From the NCBI GenBank assembly GCA_024196135.1, contig JAMQCK010000217.1, forward strand, positions 1-36,560: 36,560 nucleotides of DNA, given 5' to 3'. This document shows positions 20,898-31,773 of the stretch, piece by piece. Position 1 is the stretch's first letter; the number at the start of each line of letters is the position of its first letter. Source of the stretch: Pleurotus ostreatus/Saccharomyces cerevisiae fusant (lineage: Eukaryota > Opisthokonta). The notes below the pieces were generated by a model. The model was not told the origin of the DNA and did not search any database. It saw nothing but the letters and a program-made list of their open reading frames with translations. A program made the translations under genes and the position numbers.

Positions 20898-23417
20898 ATG
20901 TCGTCGTCTCAGTCTGCCTCTGGCGCTCGCTCTGGCAACTTCCGCAAAGTCGAATATCGTCCTGCGCAACCCTCCGCTTTCGTATCTCGCGATATCCAAC
21001 ACATGAAGTCTTCGATTGTACAAGAACCCGCTTATCTGGACTATGGAACCACCGAGCTCGTCGAAGAGCACGCATATACCCACCTTTCTGTCGATCAATC
21101 TCCGGGTCCGCCTCTCCTCAAGCCCACTCGCCCTGCCAAGTACGCTCAGCTCCAGTACAACGCTCCGCCGCCCGGTCGCATTGTCGAGAGGCGCACGGTC
21201 TCCCTGACGCACCAGTCTGCTGGCGCTGGCAACATCGCTCGCAACATCGCCGGCAGGCGCGTGGTCTCCATGCCTGAAGCTACTACGCCGACTCAGAAGA
21301 CCGTCCACGCTCGGCTCTCGTCAGCTGCCCACTCTCGCAATACAACTTTCAGCGACATGTCTACTACGTCGACCTCGAACGACATCGCATACTATCATCC
21401 TTCAGACTCGCTCCGCCTTCCTCCGGCCGATCTGCCACAAACTCCGTCGCCGCCATCGTCGCCTGAATCGGTCTTCATCATCAATAATAACCTTGGCGAT
21501 TCAGACAAGAAGCTTCTCTCGCATCATGACGAACCAAGGTCGAAGACATACGGTACGCGACTAAGCCCTATACGAGAGCGAAACCGCTGATGACCGCTCC
21601 CAGCGCCTGAGAGGCCGCCGTCGCCGCCCAGGCCCATTCCTGCTCTTCATGGACCATCCTCTCTTCCGTATGCAAGATGCCCTTCGTAAGATTCCATCCT
21701 TCGCTGTCCGTCGTACCGTTCTGATCCGGGCGACAGAGGTGCGGAGGGCACTGTTGTCGAAGGGGAAGATCTCAGCCGCATGATATGGGGTCTGGACGCT
21801 GGCGAGAAGTTCGAGGGGGACGCCACCGACAGGATCATCGATCAAGTTACGCGTACCCCGTCTATTGCAGCCTTTCGCCATCGCACAACCTCTGCTGAAA
21901 GACCGCATACCGTCAATGTAGACGCGGCGAACCGGAGCGGTCCAGTCCAAGGATCTGCACGGCAGGGAGACCAGGGCCATGGAGTGGTCAAGCAGCAGAC
22001 AGCGTCGTCTAGGCAGTTGGACGAGCATATTCCCCGCGATGCTCGTCAGCAGTCGGCGCCCATGTCTTCGCCGTCTGCGCATGGGAACGGTGTACTCAAC
22101 GCCGTACTGAAGCCGTCAGCGCCAACCTTTGTCCCGCGGTCGCCTCCCGGTCTGCACCGTCCCTCTGCTACCGGACAGGAACACTCTGCTCCTGCATCTT
22201 CCATTGTACCTCCTCCCGCTCGTCGCATGTCAGCAATGGAGATTGCTCAGCAATATCGCCAGAGTCAACTGCAGCCAGCGTTCACCCAGCGCTCGCCTAC
22301 TCCGGAGTGGACTTTCAGTCCGTATCTAGAACCTATCTCTGCGCCTCCTACATTCGCGAGTCGTTCCCGGCCTGTTCGGCACGGCTTCGACGACATCTAT
22401 CTCCCGAAGCCGGACTCGCCCATTCGCATTGATGCGCCCGAAGACACGTATCGTGAACCTACTTTCGAGGATATTTATTTCGCCGCCGAAAGACTGGCTC
22501 AAGTCCAGCATTATCCTGAGCCTGGTATGCCTAGGTCGCCTGTCGTCGTAAGGCGCCCCTTGCCGCCTGTCATCGGCGAGCATCGCGAACAGACTCGCGA
22601 GGGCCATGGGATGAACCAACAGCCGTCGTCCGTTCCGGGCGAGTATGCGCACGCGCCAGACGCTCCTCGACATGTTCATTACGCTCAGTACGGATCGGAC
22701 GTACATCACAGCCCTACATCAGCTCGCAGCCCGGTCAATCATCGCTCTCCCAAACCTCCTGGTCCCCCTCCGAACACACCACTCCCTCCCCTTCCTGCCA
22801 GGGCGCCGCGGAGGGTGCTACAGGAGTACATCATGTACGAGGACCCTGCGGAGGAGGAGTACGCCATTCAGCACGCCGCCGACCTCCACCATCAACCTCG
22901 GTCGGTCCCCCTTGCAAGACTGATGCAGCGTCGGCTGTCAGCTGTACCCGAGGAGCTTGAAGATACTTCCCTCCACTACGAGCGGCCTCCACCTCCCTCT
23001 CGCCCAGTCAGGGCGACATATGCGAGCACCGTCCTTCGCCAACCTCTCCCGCCCTCCGCGCAGCCGTCTTGGAGGGCCAAGACGAAGTTCCCGATGCCGA
23101 AAGAGACGGAGTCCCTATCTCGTGGGCCCACGCGGGTCAGGCGCGTCGTGCTCGTAGAAGAGGACGAGGACCCTTACCGTTGGGGCCCATCGCTGGCGAG
23201 CACTGCCCAGGACCGCGACAACTCGAAGAGGGTCCCTCTTACGCCCATGACCAACCGGTCTCGTAGCAGCTCGATAGCATCGTCGTCTAAGGGCGATCAG
23301 GAACCCCTCGCGCCTATCGACAAGGAGAACAAGGCGTCGGAGCCTGTGAAGAAGCCGAAGAAGAAGGTTCGCGGGGGTAGGAAGATTAAGAGCAAGAAGG
23401 CGGCAGCAAACAAGTAA
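20898..23417 (+). CDS. Proline- and serine-rich, probably disordered protein of unknown function
   Basis: Not recognised. Exons: 20898-21552, 21604-21685 and 21737-23417, giving 805 residues from MSSSQSASG. The composition is low-complexity throughout: many PP, SP and TP pairs (LPQTPSPPSSPES, PPGPPPNTPLPPLP), scattered arginines and almost no cysteine. Polyproline stretches such as RPPSPPRPIP resemble SH3 or WW ligands, and the SP/TP sites suggest proline-directed phosphorylation. Two short ordered-looking segments stand out: SRMIWGLDAGEKFEGDA near the start of exon 3, and a FDDIYLP...FEDIYFAAERL pair. The C-terminus is strongly basic (KKPKKKVRGGRKIKSKKAA), a likely nuclear signal or nucleic-acid-binding tail. 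The alternative ATG at 20775 adds 41 residues with a hydrophobic run; it was judged to be leader sequence. It is convergent with the epoxide hydrolase gene. Confidence 0.65.
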
Positions 23418-23771
23418 TCGCTTTCGTATCACGCTAATTTTCCTCATGTCCCTGTAACTTGCAGTGTTCTGCCACCAACATCGTCATTCGTATCTTTCGC
23501 TTTCATCGTTGTCGCCGCTCTGTTTGTATATCGAGTATCTCCTGGTTGCCTCGCTTGTTTTCCACGGATGGACCCATATTCCTACCTTCGTAATCGCCGT
23601 TGTTATCGCGAGAAACTTTCCTCTTCGCTATTCCTTTGTTTCACAGTCTGATGATGTCCGCACCCTCTCACCCTAATAGGTTGTTCGCAACTGATATACC
23701 CTCCCCATAGCCACCGCATACATAAATATCACTGTATAGTCGAAGTACAAGTCCAGTCCCAAATAAGGTAG
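23418..23771. other. Convergent 3' intergenic region
   Basis: 354 bp between two stop codons facing each other. It is T-rich on the plus strand after 23440 and should carry both polyadenylation regions. No gene was seen. Confidence 0.5.
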
Positions 23772-25297
23772 TTATTTGCTATCAAGCTGACCCCAGCGGC
23801 TCGAGGCCTTCACCTTGCCAACGAACTTCTTCAAGTCGGCCTGAAAGCAGGTAGTCAGCAGATGTTGGCGAAGTGAAAGACAGGCGACGTACAATGAACA
23901 CGTCGGGCAGTTCCACGCTCGGGAAGTGGCCTCCGACCTTATGCGAGTCGTTGTAGAAGACGATGTTCTTCGCTATCCGCGCGTTCACCAGCCACTGCGG
24001 CGCGTAGGCCGGGTCGTGGGGGAACGCGCTGGCGCCGAAGGCGACCTCGGCGGGGATGAGCTTGCCGAGGACCTCCTTCTCCATGTTGCGGCGCGCGTAC
24101 TTGTAGATGCGCGCGTGGCCGGAGCTGTCGGACAAGAGGTAGGCGATGGTCCAGGTGATGACCTGGGTCTTGTCCCACTCGTAGCCGGGCGTGGAGAGGG
24201 CGCGGAGCTTGTCGAGGATCCAGGCGAGCATGCCGATGGGGGAGTCGAGGAGGGCGTAGGAAATGGTTTGGGGTTTGGTGGCTAGCGGGCATGTGAGCAG
24301 GTGGGAACGGATGGGAAGAGCATGGGGAAGAGCATCCGGAAGAGAGCATGGGAGAAAGATGGACAAGCGTACTTACCTTGGATCTTCGAGAATCCGGCCT
24401 CGCTCCCCATGACCCATTTCTTGCCAAGCTCTAAGCGGAGGGTGTTGGCGAAGTAGCCGGTCGCGAAGCGGATAGTTGTGATGGGCTCAGAGAGCGGCGA
24501 TGGCAGGCCGGCGACGAGGAAGTTGAGGTGGATGCCGACACAGGCTTCCGGGTGCTGGATGGCCATGATACGGGTGATGAGCGAGCCCCAGTCGCCTGTG
24601 AAGGTCAAGGTTAGTCTGGCCGCAAAGCATACGATTGTGAGGAGTCGTACCTCCTTGCAAGAGGTAGTGATCATAGCCCAGGATCTTCATGAGCTTGTGG
24701 TAGATTGACGAAACGCTGCCCAAGGTGAAAGATTGTGACTGAAAGCAGCGTGAGTACCTGGACGTAGCACGGTGCTGAATTATATGCTTACCTTGGGAGA
24801 CGAAGAGAATGTGAAGCCCGGGATGCTGGGCGCGACGATGTGGAAGCCAGGGAAGTCCCCCTCCGGCTCGGTCAACTTCAGCAAGTTCTCCACCTGCAAG
24901 ACGCGTCAGAACACCACTGCTCGACCTGCAGCCCCCTCGAACTAACCTCCATGAAGTTCCCTGGCCATCCGTGCGCGAAGAGCAGCGGCACCGCGCTCGC
25001 GTGCTTGCTCCGGTTGTGCACAAAGTGCAGCTTGATGGTCTCCCCGCCTTCCTCAATCGGCACGGTGAACATGTCAAACGTCGCGTTGATGCGCGCCTCC
25101 TCCGCGCGCCAGTCGTAGCCATTGCGCCAGAACTCGGCGTACTCGTTCGCGACGGACGACGGTACGCCGTCCTCCCATTCCTTCCCCTCGGCGTGCTCGA
25201 CGTCGGGGATGATGTTCGCGGTGCGCACGCGCTCGTTGATCCACCCGAGCTTCTCGTCGGAGACCTGGATCTTAAAGGGCGTGGGGGTCGCGGTCAT
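23772..25297 (-). CDS. Epoxide hydrolase, microsomal type (alpha/beta hydrolase)
   Basis: Opens epoxides to vicinal diols through an aspartyl-ester intermediate; in fungi it serves xenobiotic or secondary-metabolite turnover. Exons: 25297-24947, 24893-24792, 24738-24651, 24595-24377, 24281-23893 and 23840-23772, giving 405 residues, the usual length. An N-terminal EHN domain (about 1-95: FKIQVSDEKLGWINERVRTA) precedes the hydrolase fold. The oxyanion-hole motif HGWPG is at 109-113. The nucleophile D182 lies in GGDWGSL at the end of the nucleophile elbow, and the catalytic H372 is in VGGHFPSVELPD. The C-terminal extension is short and there is no N-terminal membrane anchor, unlike mammalian EPHX1, so a soluble enzyme is likely. 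A TATAAG box lies about 90 bp upstream. Substrate cannot be told from sequence, and juvenile-hormone-type or leukotriene roles do not apply here. Confidence 0.9.
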
Positions 25298-25383
25298 GGT
25301 GGGCGATGAAGGAGTGGATGGGGAGGCGGAAGCAGAGGAGGGGGAAGTGTGGAAAGTGATGCCACCTGGACAGGGCTTTCGGA

Positions 25384-25389
25384 CTTATA
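25384..25389 (-). promoter_or_regulatory. TATA box of the epoxide hydrolase gene
   Basis: TATAAG on the minus strand, 87-92 bp upstream of the ATG at 25297. The spacing is the same as for the MET3 TATA box in this window. Confidence 0.5.
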
Positions 25390-25764
25390 AGACATGGGGG
25401 GTGGGTGCAGGGAAGGAAGGGCTCGTCGTCGCGCTTGCGCCATATCACATGCGCCAGGGGCGCCGACGCGCGCTCGACGTCCGGCGCATCAGCCTCCGGG
25501 GAGGCCCCGCTGCGGGCCGTGCAGGTGCCGTGGTTTCAAAGTTCGATTCCGCCTGGAGTCCGCTTGGTATCATGGAGGTCATCGTACCGGACGGCGGCGA
25601 GAATAGTGATATGCATTGCACCGAGGTGTAGACATGATCATGACGGTCAGATCGCAGAAATTGGTGGAGTCCTGATACTGTATTTTTCATCGCCTGAGTG
25701 AGTGTGTACGGAGTCCCGGCACGTATGCTTTATGGCCAGTTACCGCTCTCAGGCAGCGGCCCAA

Positions 25765-25885
25765 CGTCCATGCGACATTGCGTTATGCTTTTCGCTTCTG
25801 CATGTCGAGCAGCGATGCTCGTGCGGGCACTTTCCCCCGGGCTTTTTACATCCGCCCAGTGAGTTGAAAGCAGAGCAAAACGGCT
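25765..25885 (-). pseudogene. Fragment encoding a CCCH + CCHH double zinc motif, copy A
   Basis: Read on the minus strand, this stretch encodes KPFCSAFNSLGGCKKP followed by GGKCPHEHRCSTCRSEKH and NAMSH, then a stop shortly after. The spacing is C-x8-C-x6-C-x3-H-x2-C-x2-C-x4-H-x4-H. A TGA lies just upstream in the same frame, so no complete gene is present unless an exon boundary falls there. Motifs of this form are known from reverse-transcriptase and recombinase proteins of fungal mobile elements, which is the suggested origin. Confidence 0.5.
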
Positions 25886-26536
25886 TCCCCTTGGCACCAC
25901 CTCACGAAACGCTTGTCGGCACTGCCGGCCGCAGGCATAGGACCTTTGTCCATCTGAAGGTTGGGTGAAGATGAGCATCTTGAGCTTATTTATACGGATA
26001 AGTGGACGTACAGTGGTGAGCTCTGGGGCTTGCAGCTGTCCACAATGCACTGACTACCGACGATCTGTGTTGAAGTCGGCCACTGGCGCAACGCGACTTG
26101 AGACGGACAGATGGGCCCACGAAAACAGTCACGGCCAGCTGCGAGCAAGCGGAAGGGCCCTAGAGAAGATCCAGTCAGCTGGCCTGCCGCTTGATATTAA
26201 TATGCAGACTTCGTGGGCAGAAGCCTTTCATGTCGAGGTTGTATCGTTGAGATATGGCACGCAGGGCTCATTCACTGAAGTTCGCCGCCTGCTGACTAGA
26301 GATTCCGTAGTGCTTCATATCGATAGAGAAGCGGCTGCGAGGGCCAGAAGCGGTCCTGCAAAGCGAATGCATAGCCTGATGATCAGCGAACGCTACAGAA
26401 AACTTTACAATCATACAGCGCACCGGTAACAGAACACGATGGTACATCCTGACAGGCATGAAGGCAGTCCTCGAAGAGCACTATTTACGAGCAATATCAT
26501 GATTACTACAGTGCCATGGTTATATCGATTACACAA

Positions 26537-26755
26537 CTATGTGCCATGGTATGTCGCGCTATGCCTCGTGCTCGAGCACATCGAGCAGCGATGTTCGTAC
26601 CGGCATTGAGCCCGGGGCGTACTGCATCCGCCTCGTGAATTGAAGGCAGAGCACACCGGCCTCCCCCTCGGGCTTTCTGACCTGTGCACCAGCCTCGGGT
26701 CCACACAGGCCAACGGCATACTGCAGGTCGACGGCATACTACAAGCGTTACCCAT
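26537..26755 (-). pseudogene. Fragment or small gene with CCCH + CCHH double zinc motif, copy B
   Basis: A 72-residue open frame from ATG 26755 to a stop at 26537. Its C-terminal half encodes RPVCSAFNSRGGCSTP, AQCRYEHRCSMCSSTRH and SATYH, with every zinc-ligand spacing identical to copy A (C-x8-C-x6-C-x3-H-x2-C-x2-C-x4-H-x4-H). The first half is a cysteine-containing stretch with a short internal repeat (CSMPSTCSMPLAC) and no resemblance to copy A. Both copies end within a few residues of the last histidine, suggesting the motif is a C-terminal domain. It is probably a decayed element; a small expressed protein cannot be excluded. Confidence 0.5.
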
Positions 26756-28052
26756 CTAGAGGATAGATCAGCACCTGCATATCGCGCTGTCGAAGGCTAA
26801 AAAACACAGGGATCATGTACTCACGATGGAGGAGCGGCGGGGAGAACTTGTGGTATGGCACACCCCGCTGACCTGCCGCGTATATAAGCACTAGTGATAG
26901 ATGGTGTGTATGTTCTGGCGGGAGAAGCTGCGTGCAATGAACAGCTTTACAGCAAAAACGAATTGGAAGCGGCTCACCAGACTCATTGCACCGTCTGCGA
27001 TGGCGCCGATAGTCGGCGGATGTTGCTACCAGCAAGCTTGAAGAACGCTAGCAAAGATGTTTAGCATGCAGTCCAACCAGGTGTGGACAGCGTGGTTGCA
27101 TTCGAAAGGCGCGTCCATACGATTCCTTCGGTCGGTTCCGTACACTAAGCGCTGTATATACCCAACACGCGCAGAGTGGCAATCCAAATACTTGCCGCCG
27201 TGGCTCGCTGCACTGTGCTTGCCGTAGCACATAAGTAGCGCAAGCATGGCTGTGCGCCTAGCTAGCGTTTTGACACCCTTTCGGCGCGTTGAAAGACTGG
27301 CATACTGGGGCTCCCTTCCATAACTATTGGGCGGACGTTTCGCCCACCGACTGAAGGTTCTTTTTCATCTATCAGGTAGTCAAGTGGAAACCCAACCAAC
27401 GAATCGACAGGGACAAGAAACCACATTCCTTGGTTCAAGACAATCACTCGGAGTTTATACGAATGAGAACTCGAGGTTTTGCGGCCTGAGATGAACGCTC
27501 AAACTGCCTGCAGAAGCCCTGTATATTCGTTCGGTAGCCTAGTCAGTAAGCGATACATATGCGCAGCAGGAGACGACGAACCCAAATAACAGAGTCAGAA
27601 CCAGCTACGGGAACTTCTGCTGTTTTCGAACCCTGGGTTCGTAGGCGACGAGCGTTCTGGGTGCTGTGCGTGTCTTCGACCTTATACTGCGGGCGGTTAT
27701 AATGCGCGCCTTCTGAACCACTGGCGTTGAGGGTCAGTCGCTATTTCAGTCCAGTGCAACGATGCTGCTCGGAAGCGTCCTAGAGGAGGCAGAATCAGGC
27801 TGGGCATTCAGTCTAAGTCCATAGGTCGACATACAAGGTGCCTTGCTATCATCAGCCACCGTACCAGGCGGGAGAACGTACTTATTCATCTTCATGCGGA
27901 AGTCGACGATTCAATCGCACTCGAGACGCTTGAAGCCCGCTCAGTCGCCAGAACGCAGGGCACAACGACACGTCGATACACGCCCAATATACACGATAAG
28001 CTGAATAGTACAGCAGGTGTGCAGGAGCCACAGATGCAGACAAGTAGGCAAA

Positions 28053-29924
28053 TTAGAAGTCGTCCCCCGTGTCGACATAGTTCGCCATCGGGTCTTCCGC
28101 CATCCGCCGCTTCTTCCGGTAGCTCTCTGCAAAGATCGTCAGCAAACAACGCCACGCATACCTCATTCAGCCCGTACTCACCCAACTCTTCCTCCGTCAC
28201 ATCCACCTTCCCCCCATCCAGCGCCGTCCCCCGCGGCTTCTTCCCCCCGCCCCACTGCTCGTCCTCCTCCAGCTCGCCGCGCATCTTCCTCTTGCGCTCC
28301 TCGTACCTTTCCTTCTCGCTCTTCTTCCCCACCGCTTCATCGTCCTCCCTCGGCGGTGGCGGGGGCTCGTAGGCGGGCTGCGCGAGGAGGGCTTTGGCAG
28401 TCGACGCCTCGGTCGCTTCGATGCCGGCCTTGCCGGCGCAGTAGGAGAGGTGGACGGTGTTGTGGCAGCAGGCGTAGCCCCAGGCGCCGGTCTCCTTGTC
28501 GTACCAGGAGCCCCAGACGGCGGTATGGTTGTTGATGAGGACTGGTAGGGGTTAGTACGCCATGTTTATTAGGCGACGGAAGGTATGATCGCTCACCATC
28601 CTCCGGGTACTTCGACCTTGCCTTCGCGCGCTCGCGGCCCTTGATGACCTGCCCAGACCGCGAGTACTCGACGTAGTTCTCCGTCTGGCCTTGCAATAAC
28701 TCTTTCGGCGCGGACTTGAGGTACTCCTCGCCGCCGTATTTCGAGAGGATGCTGACTTTGGTGGTGTCGCGGAGCTCTTCTTTCTTCTGCTTGAACTCCT
28801 GGTGGAGGAGCTCGCCCTGGGTGGGGTTCGCGTTGAAGTGGAGGTCGTTGCCGCGGGAGGCGGCTTGGGCGGCGAAGAGTTGGAGTTGCTGGACGGCTGG
28901 TGCGTCGCCGGACCATCGTAAGAAGTTCTCGCCGGCAAAGGTGGCCTGGCCAAGGTGTCAGCTAAGTGGCGAATCAGCTATGTATGTAACGCACATCTTC
29001 CGGTGCGATATCTTTTCGAGGCGCCTCTCGCATGGATCGCGTCTTCGGGTCGTAGTATGCACTTGAGGGGTCCAAGTTGATGAGGTACTTCGCGGTGTCT
29101 TCACGGATACGCAGGTTACGGACTGTGATTCGGGTCTTCGTGTCCATCTTCTGCCCCACCGCGTCCGCCGCATCTGCGTACTTGTCCTCATCCATATCCT
29201 CCTCGTCACTCGACCCAAAATCCGGGTCCGACTTCTTCCCCGCCTTCGCCACCTTCCGCACCGCCGCCAAGTCCGTCGTCGTCTGCTTGTCGATCTCCTC
29301 CTCGCGCAGGCGCTGCCGCTCCGCCTCAATCGCCGCGTACTCGTCGTAGATCTTCTTGTGCTCCGCGGGGTCGTACCCGTTCCACCGGTCGCGCTTCGCG
29401 TCGTAGCCCGCGGGGACGTCCTGGATGATCTCGTCCGCCTGAATGTCCTTGTTGGTGAACTTGGCACCCTTCTTGCGCGGGCGCTCGAGGCAGTCGCGTT
29501 TCTGGTGGGTCATGGCGCCGCAGTTCTCGCAGGCGCCCTTGCGGTACTTCTTCGCGGCGGGGCCGGCTCGTGCGCCGCGGTCGTACCAGTCGTCGATGGA
29601 GGGTTTGGGGGGCGGACTGGCCATGCGCTGATGGCTGAGGGAGGGTGCGCCGCTGTCGAGGTACCATGGGGCCTGTGCAAGGTATTCTGTAGCAGGTTGA
29701 GTGGGATATGATGCGCAAGGGAATAATGTTACGCACGAGGAATGTGAGGATTGATGGGTTTGCCCTCCTCATCAAGTGCAGCTGGTGCTGTACCAGCTTT
29801 ACGAGCCGCATCGAGGTCCTTCTGGCGCCTGTATTCCTCGCGAGACAGCTTTCCGATAGCTGATATATCACTTTCAGCACTCCAACTGAAGACGAGCGTA
29901 TTACTCACCTGACGCCGACGCCAT
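28053..29924 (-). CDS. SLU7: Pre-mRNA splicing factor SLU7
   Basis: Second-step spliceosome factor that helps choose and dock the 3' splice site. Exons: 29924-29909, 29859-29737, 29686-28995, 28945-28597, 28541-28162 and 28124-28053, giving 543 residues. The zinc knuckle C99-x2-C102-x4-H107-x4-C112 ([14 protein letters not shown]) is diagnostic. Flanking family blocks are [43 protein letters not shown] and [13 protein letters not shown]. Further on are NEFLRW-like GENFLRW, YGGEEYL, and [17 protein letters not shown]. The C-terminus ends in charged sequence and [18 protein letters not shown]. The last intron's acceptor reads GCAGAGAG. Using the second AG gives the conserved tail, while the first AG shifts the frame (see findings). 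The first exon holds only five codons plus one base. It is head to head with the RNase H2B gene. Confidence 0.93.
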
Positions 29925-30178
29925 TGTGATTGTCCTCGTAAACTGAGGTTCGCTTGAGATATGTAGTATGTTCTGCCGAGAAATGAGCAGGTCGAGCAGA
30001 TGAGGAAGAGCTTGCTCTGAGGATAGAGCTGCGCGGCGTGAGCGTCGGAGGCAAGGCACGAATATGATGGTCCGGGCCGAAGTCCCGCGTTCGGCATTCA
30101 CCGAAGGCAGGCCAAACAACGCGTCAACAAACCCGCGCCTGATCGCGTCTCCCGCGTTCAGGTATTCGAGAGCTCATC
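29925..30178. promoter_or_regulatory. Shared SLU7/RNASEH2B bidirectional promoter
   Basis: Only 254 bp separate the two divergent start codons, so the promoters must overlap. No TATA box was seen for either direction, as is common for housekeeping pairs. Confidence 0.5.
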
Positions 30179-31573
30179 ATGGCGACCTACTTTGGCATCC
30201 TACCGAATGGTATGTTGCGGGTAAAATATTCAGTGTCAAGTTGCTGAGTCTCTCCCAAGAACTCATCGACTCAATCTCGGCGGCGCAAGCGAATGGACCT
30301 TCGACGCGTCTCCTGCGTTTACCGCACCCACGAACGAGTATGTACATTCCTCCCCCTTCATAGGTATCTTGTTGACATGGATAGGTATACCCTCTCTGTT
30401 TGCGCTCTACGCGTCCGGAAGTCACATTGCGGAAGTTCAGGCAGTCGCTCCGCCAAACGAGCGATCATGGTTCTTGGGCGATAATGTCGTCGCAGGTGCG
30501 TTCCAACCTACAGTATCCCTTCCCCAACTGATAACCTCCTTCTTATAGACGGCCGGCTACTTGTCATGACCCCAATGGACCCCACCTTCCTCCTCCTACC
30601 CCTCCTATTGGCTTTGCAGTCGGTGCGTTCATTTCATGCATTCCCCTCGTACCTTCACCTAACTCCCGTCACAGCACGACGGCTCTTTAGGCCAGCTACG
30701 CCCCTGGGATGACATCGCCGAAGATATAGTCACCAAAGTCGCCACCGACCCCGCCGATCCTCCGAAGGACCGCTCCACGATCCTCGACGCCGCTGACCTG
30801 TCAGCTTTTCTCGAAAGCGCATGTTGTCGCTCCGCGTTGGGGAATATATGTCAATGTGAAGGTGTGTATGTATCTCCTGTCAAAGCTTGAGCTACGGCTG
30901 AACTTCTTGCTAGCCATAACCCCCGAAATCACCGTCTACCGCTACTCCCCACCCACCCTCACTGCCTACCTCCAACGCAAGGTCACCCGGCTGTCTGAGT
31001 CTGCCTTGCAAGAAGGCTCAAAGACGGTGACGCGCAACCTTGCGAAGGATGGCCTTATGGAGGATGGGAAGGAGGAGTTGCTGAAGCGTGAGTGTCACTG
31101 GGTTTGGAGTTGAATCGCGGGATGCTGATGAGTGGACGTTGATACGACCAGTCGGCCGCACGCGCGCTGCCTGCGACCTCGTCTCTCAATACCTCCCGAA
31201 AGAGGTGTACAATGCCTTGAAAGCGACTTATGAGTACGTCCTCACCCCTCATCCTTTCTTCCCCTCCTCTACTCCCTCTTCCCTTCAACGACCTGACTTA
31301 CCACTCACCCTTTCATGCTCACCACCTCCCCTCCCCAGCTTCGCCCCCCTCGAAGCACACCTCAAAATCCTGCACGAAGCCGACATCCTCACCGCTGCCG
31401 AGAACGGGGCGAAGGGGAAGAAGGGTGCAGCGGGTAAGGGTAAGAATGGTACAACCACCACCGCCGCGGATTCGAAGAAGCGCAAAGGCAAGGGCTCGCA
31501 GGGCGTGGAGAAGCTGAAAAAGGCGAACACGGAGGGGATGTCGAAGTTGTCGAGTTATTTTACGAAGAAATAA
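30179..31573 (+). CDS. RNASEH2B: Ribonuclease H2 subunit B
   Basis: Non-catalytic subunit of the trimeric nuclease that removes ribonucleotides and RNA:DNA hybrids from the genome. Exons: 30179-30209, 30260-30337, 30385-30495, 30549-30622, 30675-30861, 30914-31087, 31152-31233 and 31339-31573, giving 323 residues. Family blocks are MATYFGILPN joined by splicing to ELIDSISAAQ, then LLRLPHPRT, AVAPPNERSWFLGDNVV, the signature MTPMDPTFLLLPLLLA, GQLRPWDDI, and the helical VSQYLPKEVYNAL. A lysine-rich linker (KRKGKGSQG) leads to MSKLSSYFTKK. Residues 313-320 fit a PCNA-interacting box of the M-x2-L-x2-Y-F type, like human RNASEH2B. The catalytic A subunit and the C subunit are not in the window. 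Confidence 0.92.
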
Positions 31574-31773
31574 ACGTACCTTGCCGTGTATGCATCATTG
31601 ATTCCGCGCGTGTACGACGACCCATTTGCATGCGTCGCAGGACGTGAAGTGAAGGCTTGGAGCTCATACTCAGCTAGTATTGTTCGATGTTTATTGGTAC
31701 AGATGTTTTTGGTTGCAATTGTAGATGTACAGCCCGTTCCACGGCGCAGCGATTCGGCGTTGAGCCACTTCGC

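Larger units (their letters stand above)
25298..28052. other. 2.75 kb gene-poor region with degenerate repeats
   Basis: Between the epoxide hydrolase start and the SLU7 stop no conserved gene was found. Open frames are short, overlap in all frames and lack splice-consistent continuation. The region contains two diverged copies of a zinc-motif-coding repeat (about 25765-25885 and 26537-26660, minus strand). Local GC drops in places (26470-26560, 27340-27480). It looks like a site where mobile sequences have inserted and decayed. Confidence 0.6.

Noticed and set aside
14200..25297. Possibility that the regulator pair and epoxide hydrolase form a biosynthetic gene cluster
   Set aside because: No backbone synthase, P450, transporter or methyltransferase lies nearby, and the other neighbours are housekeeping genes.
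27525..27665. tRNA-like strings (GGTAGCCTAGTCAGTAAGC and TTCGAACCCTGGGTTCG)
   Set aside because: The D-arm-like and T-arm-like pieces are too far apart, and no acceptor stem or anticodon arm can be formed around them.
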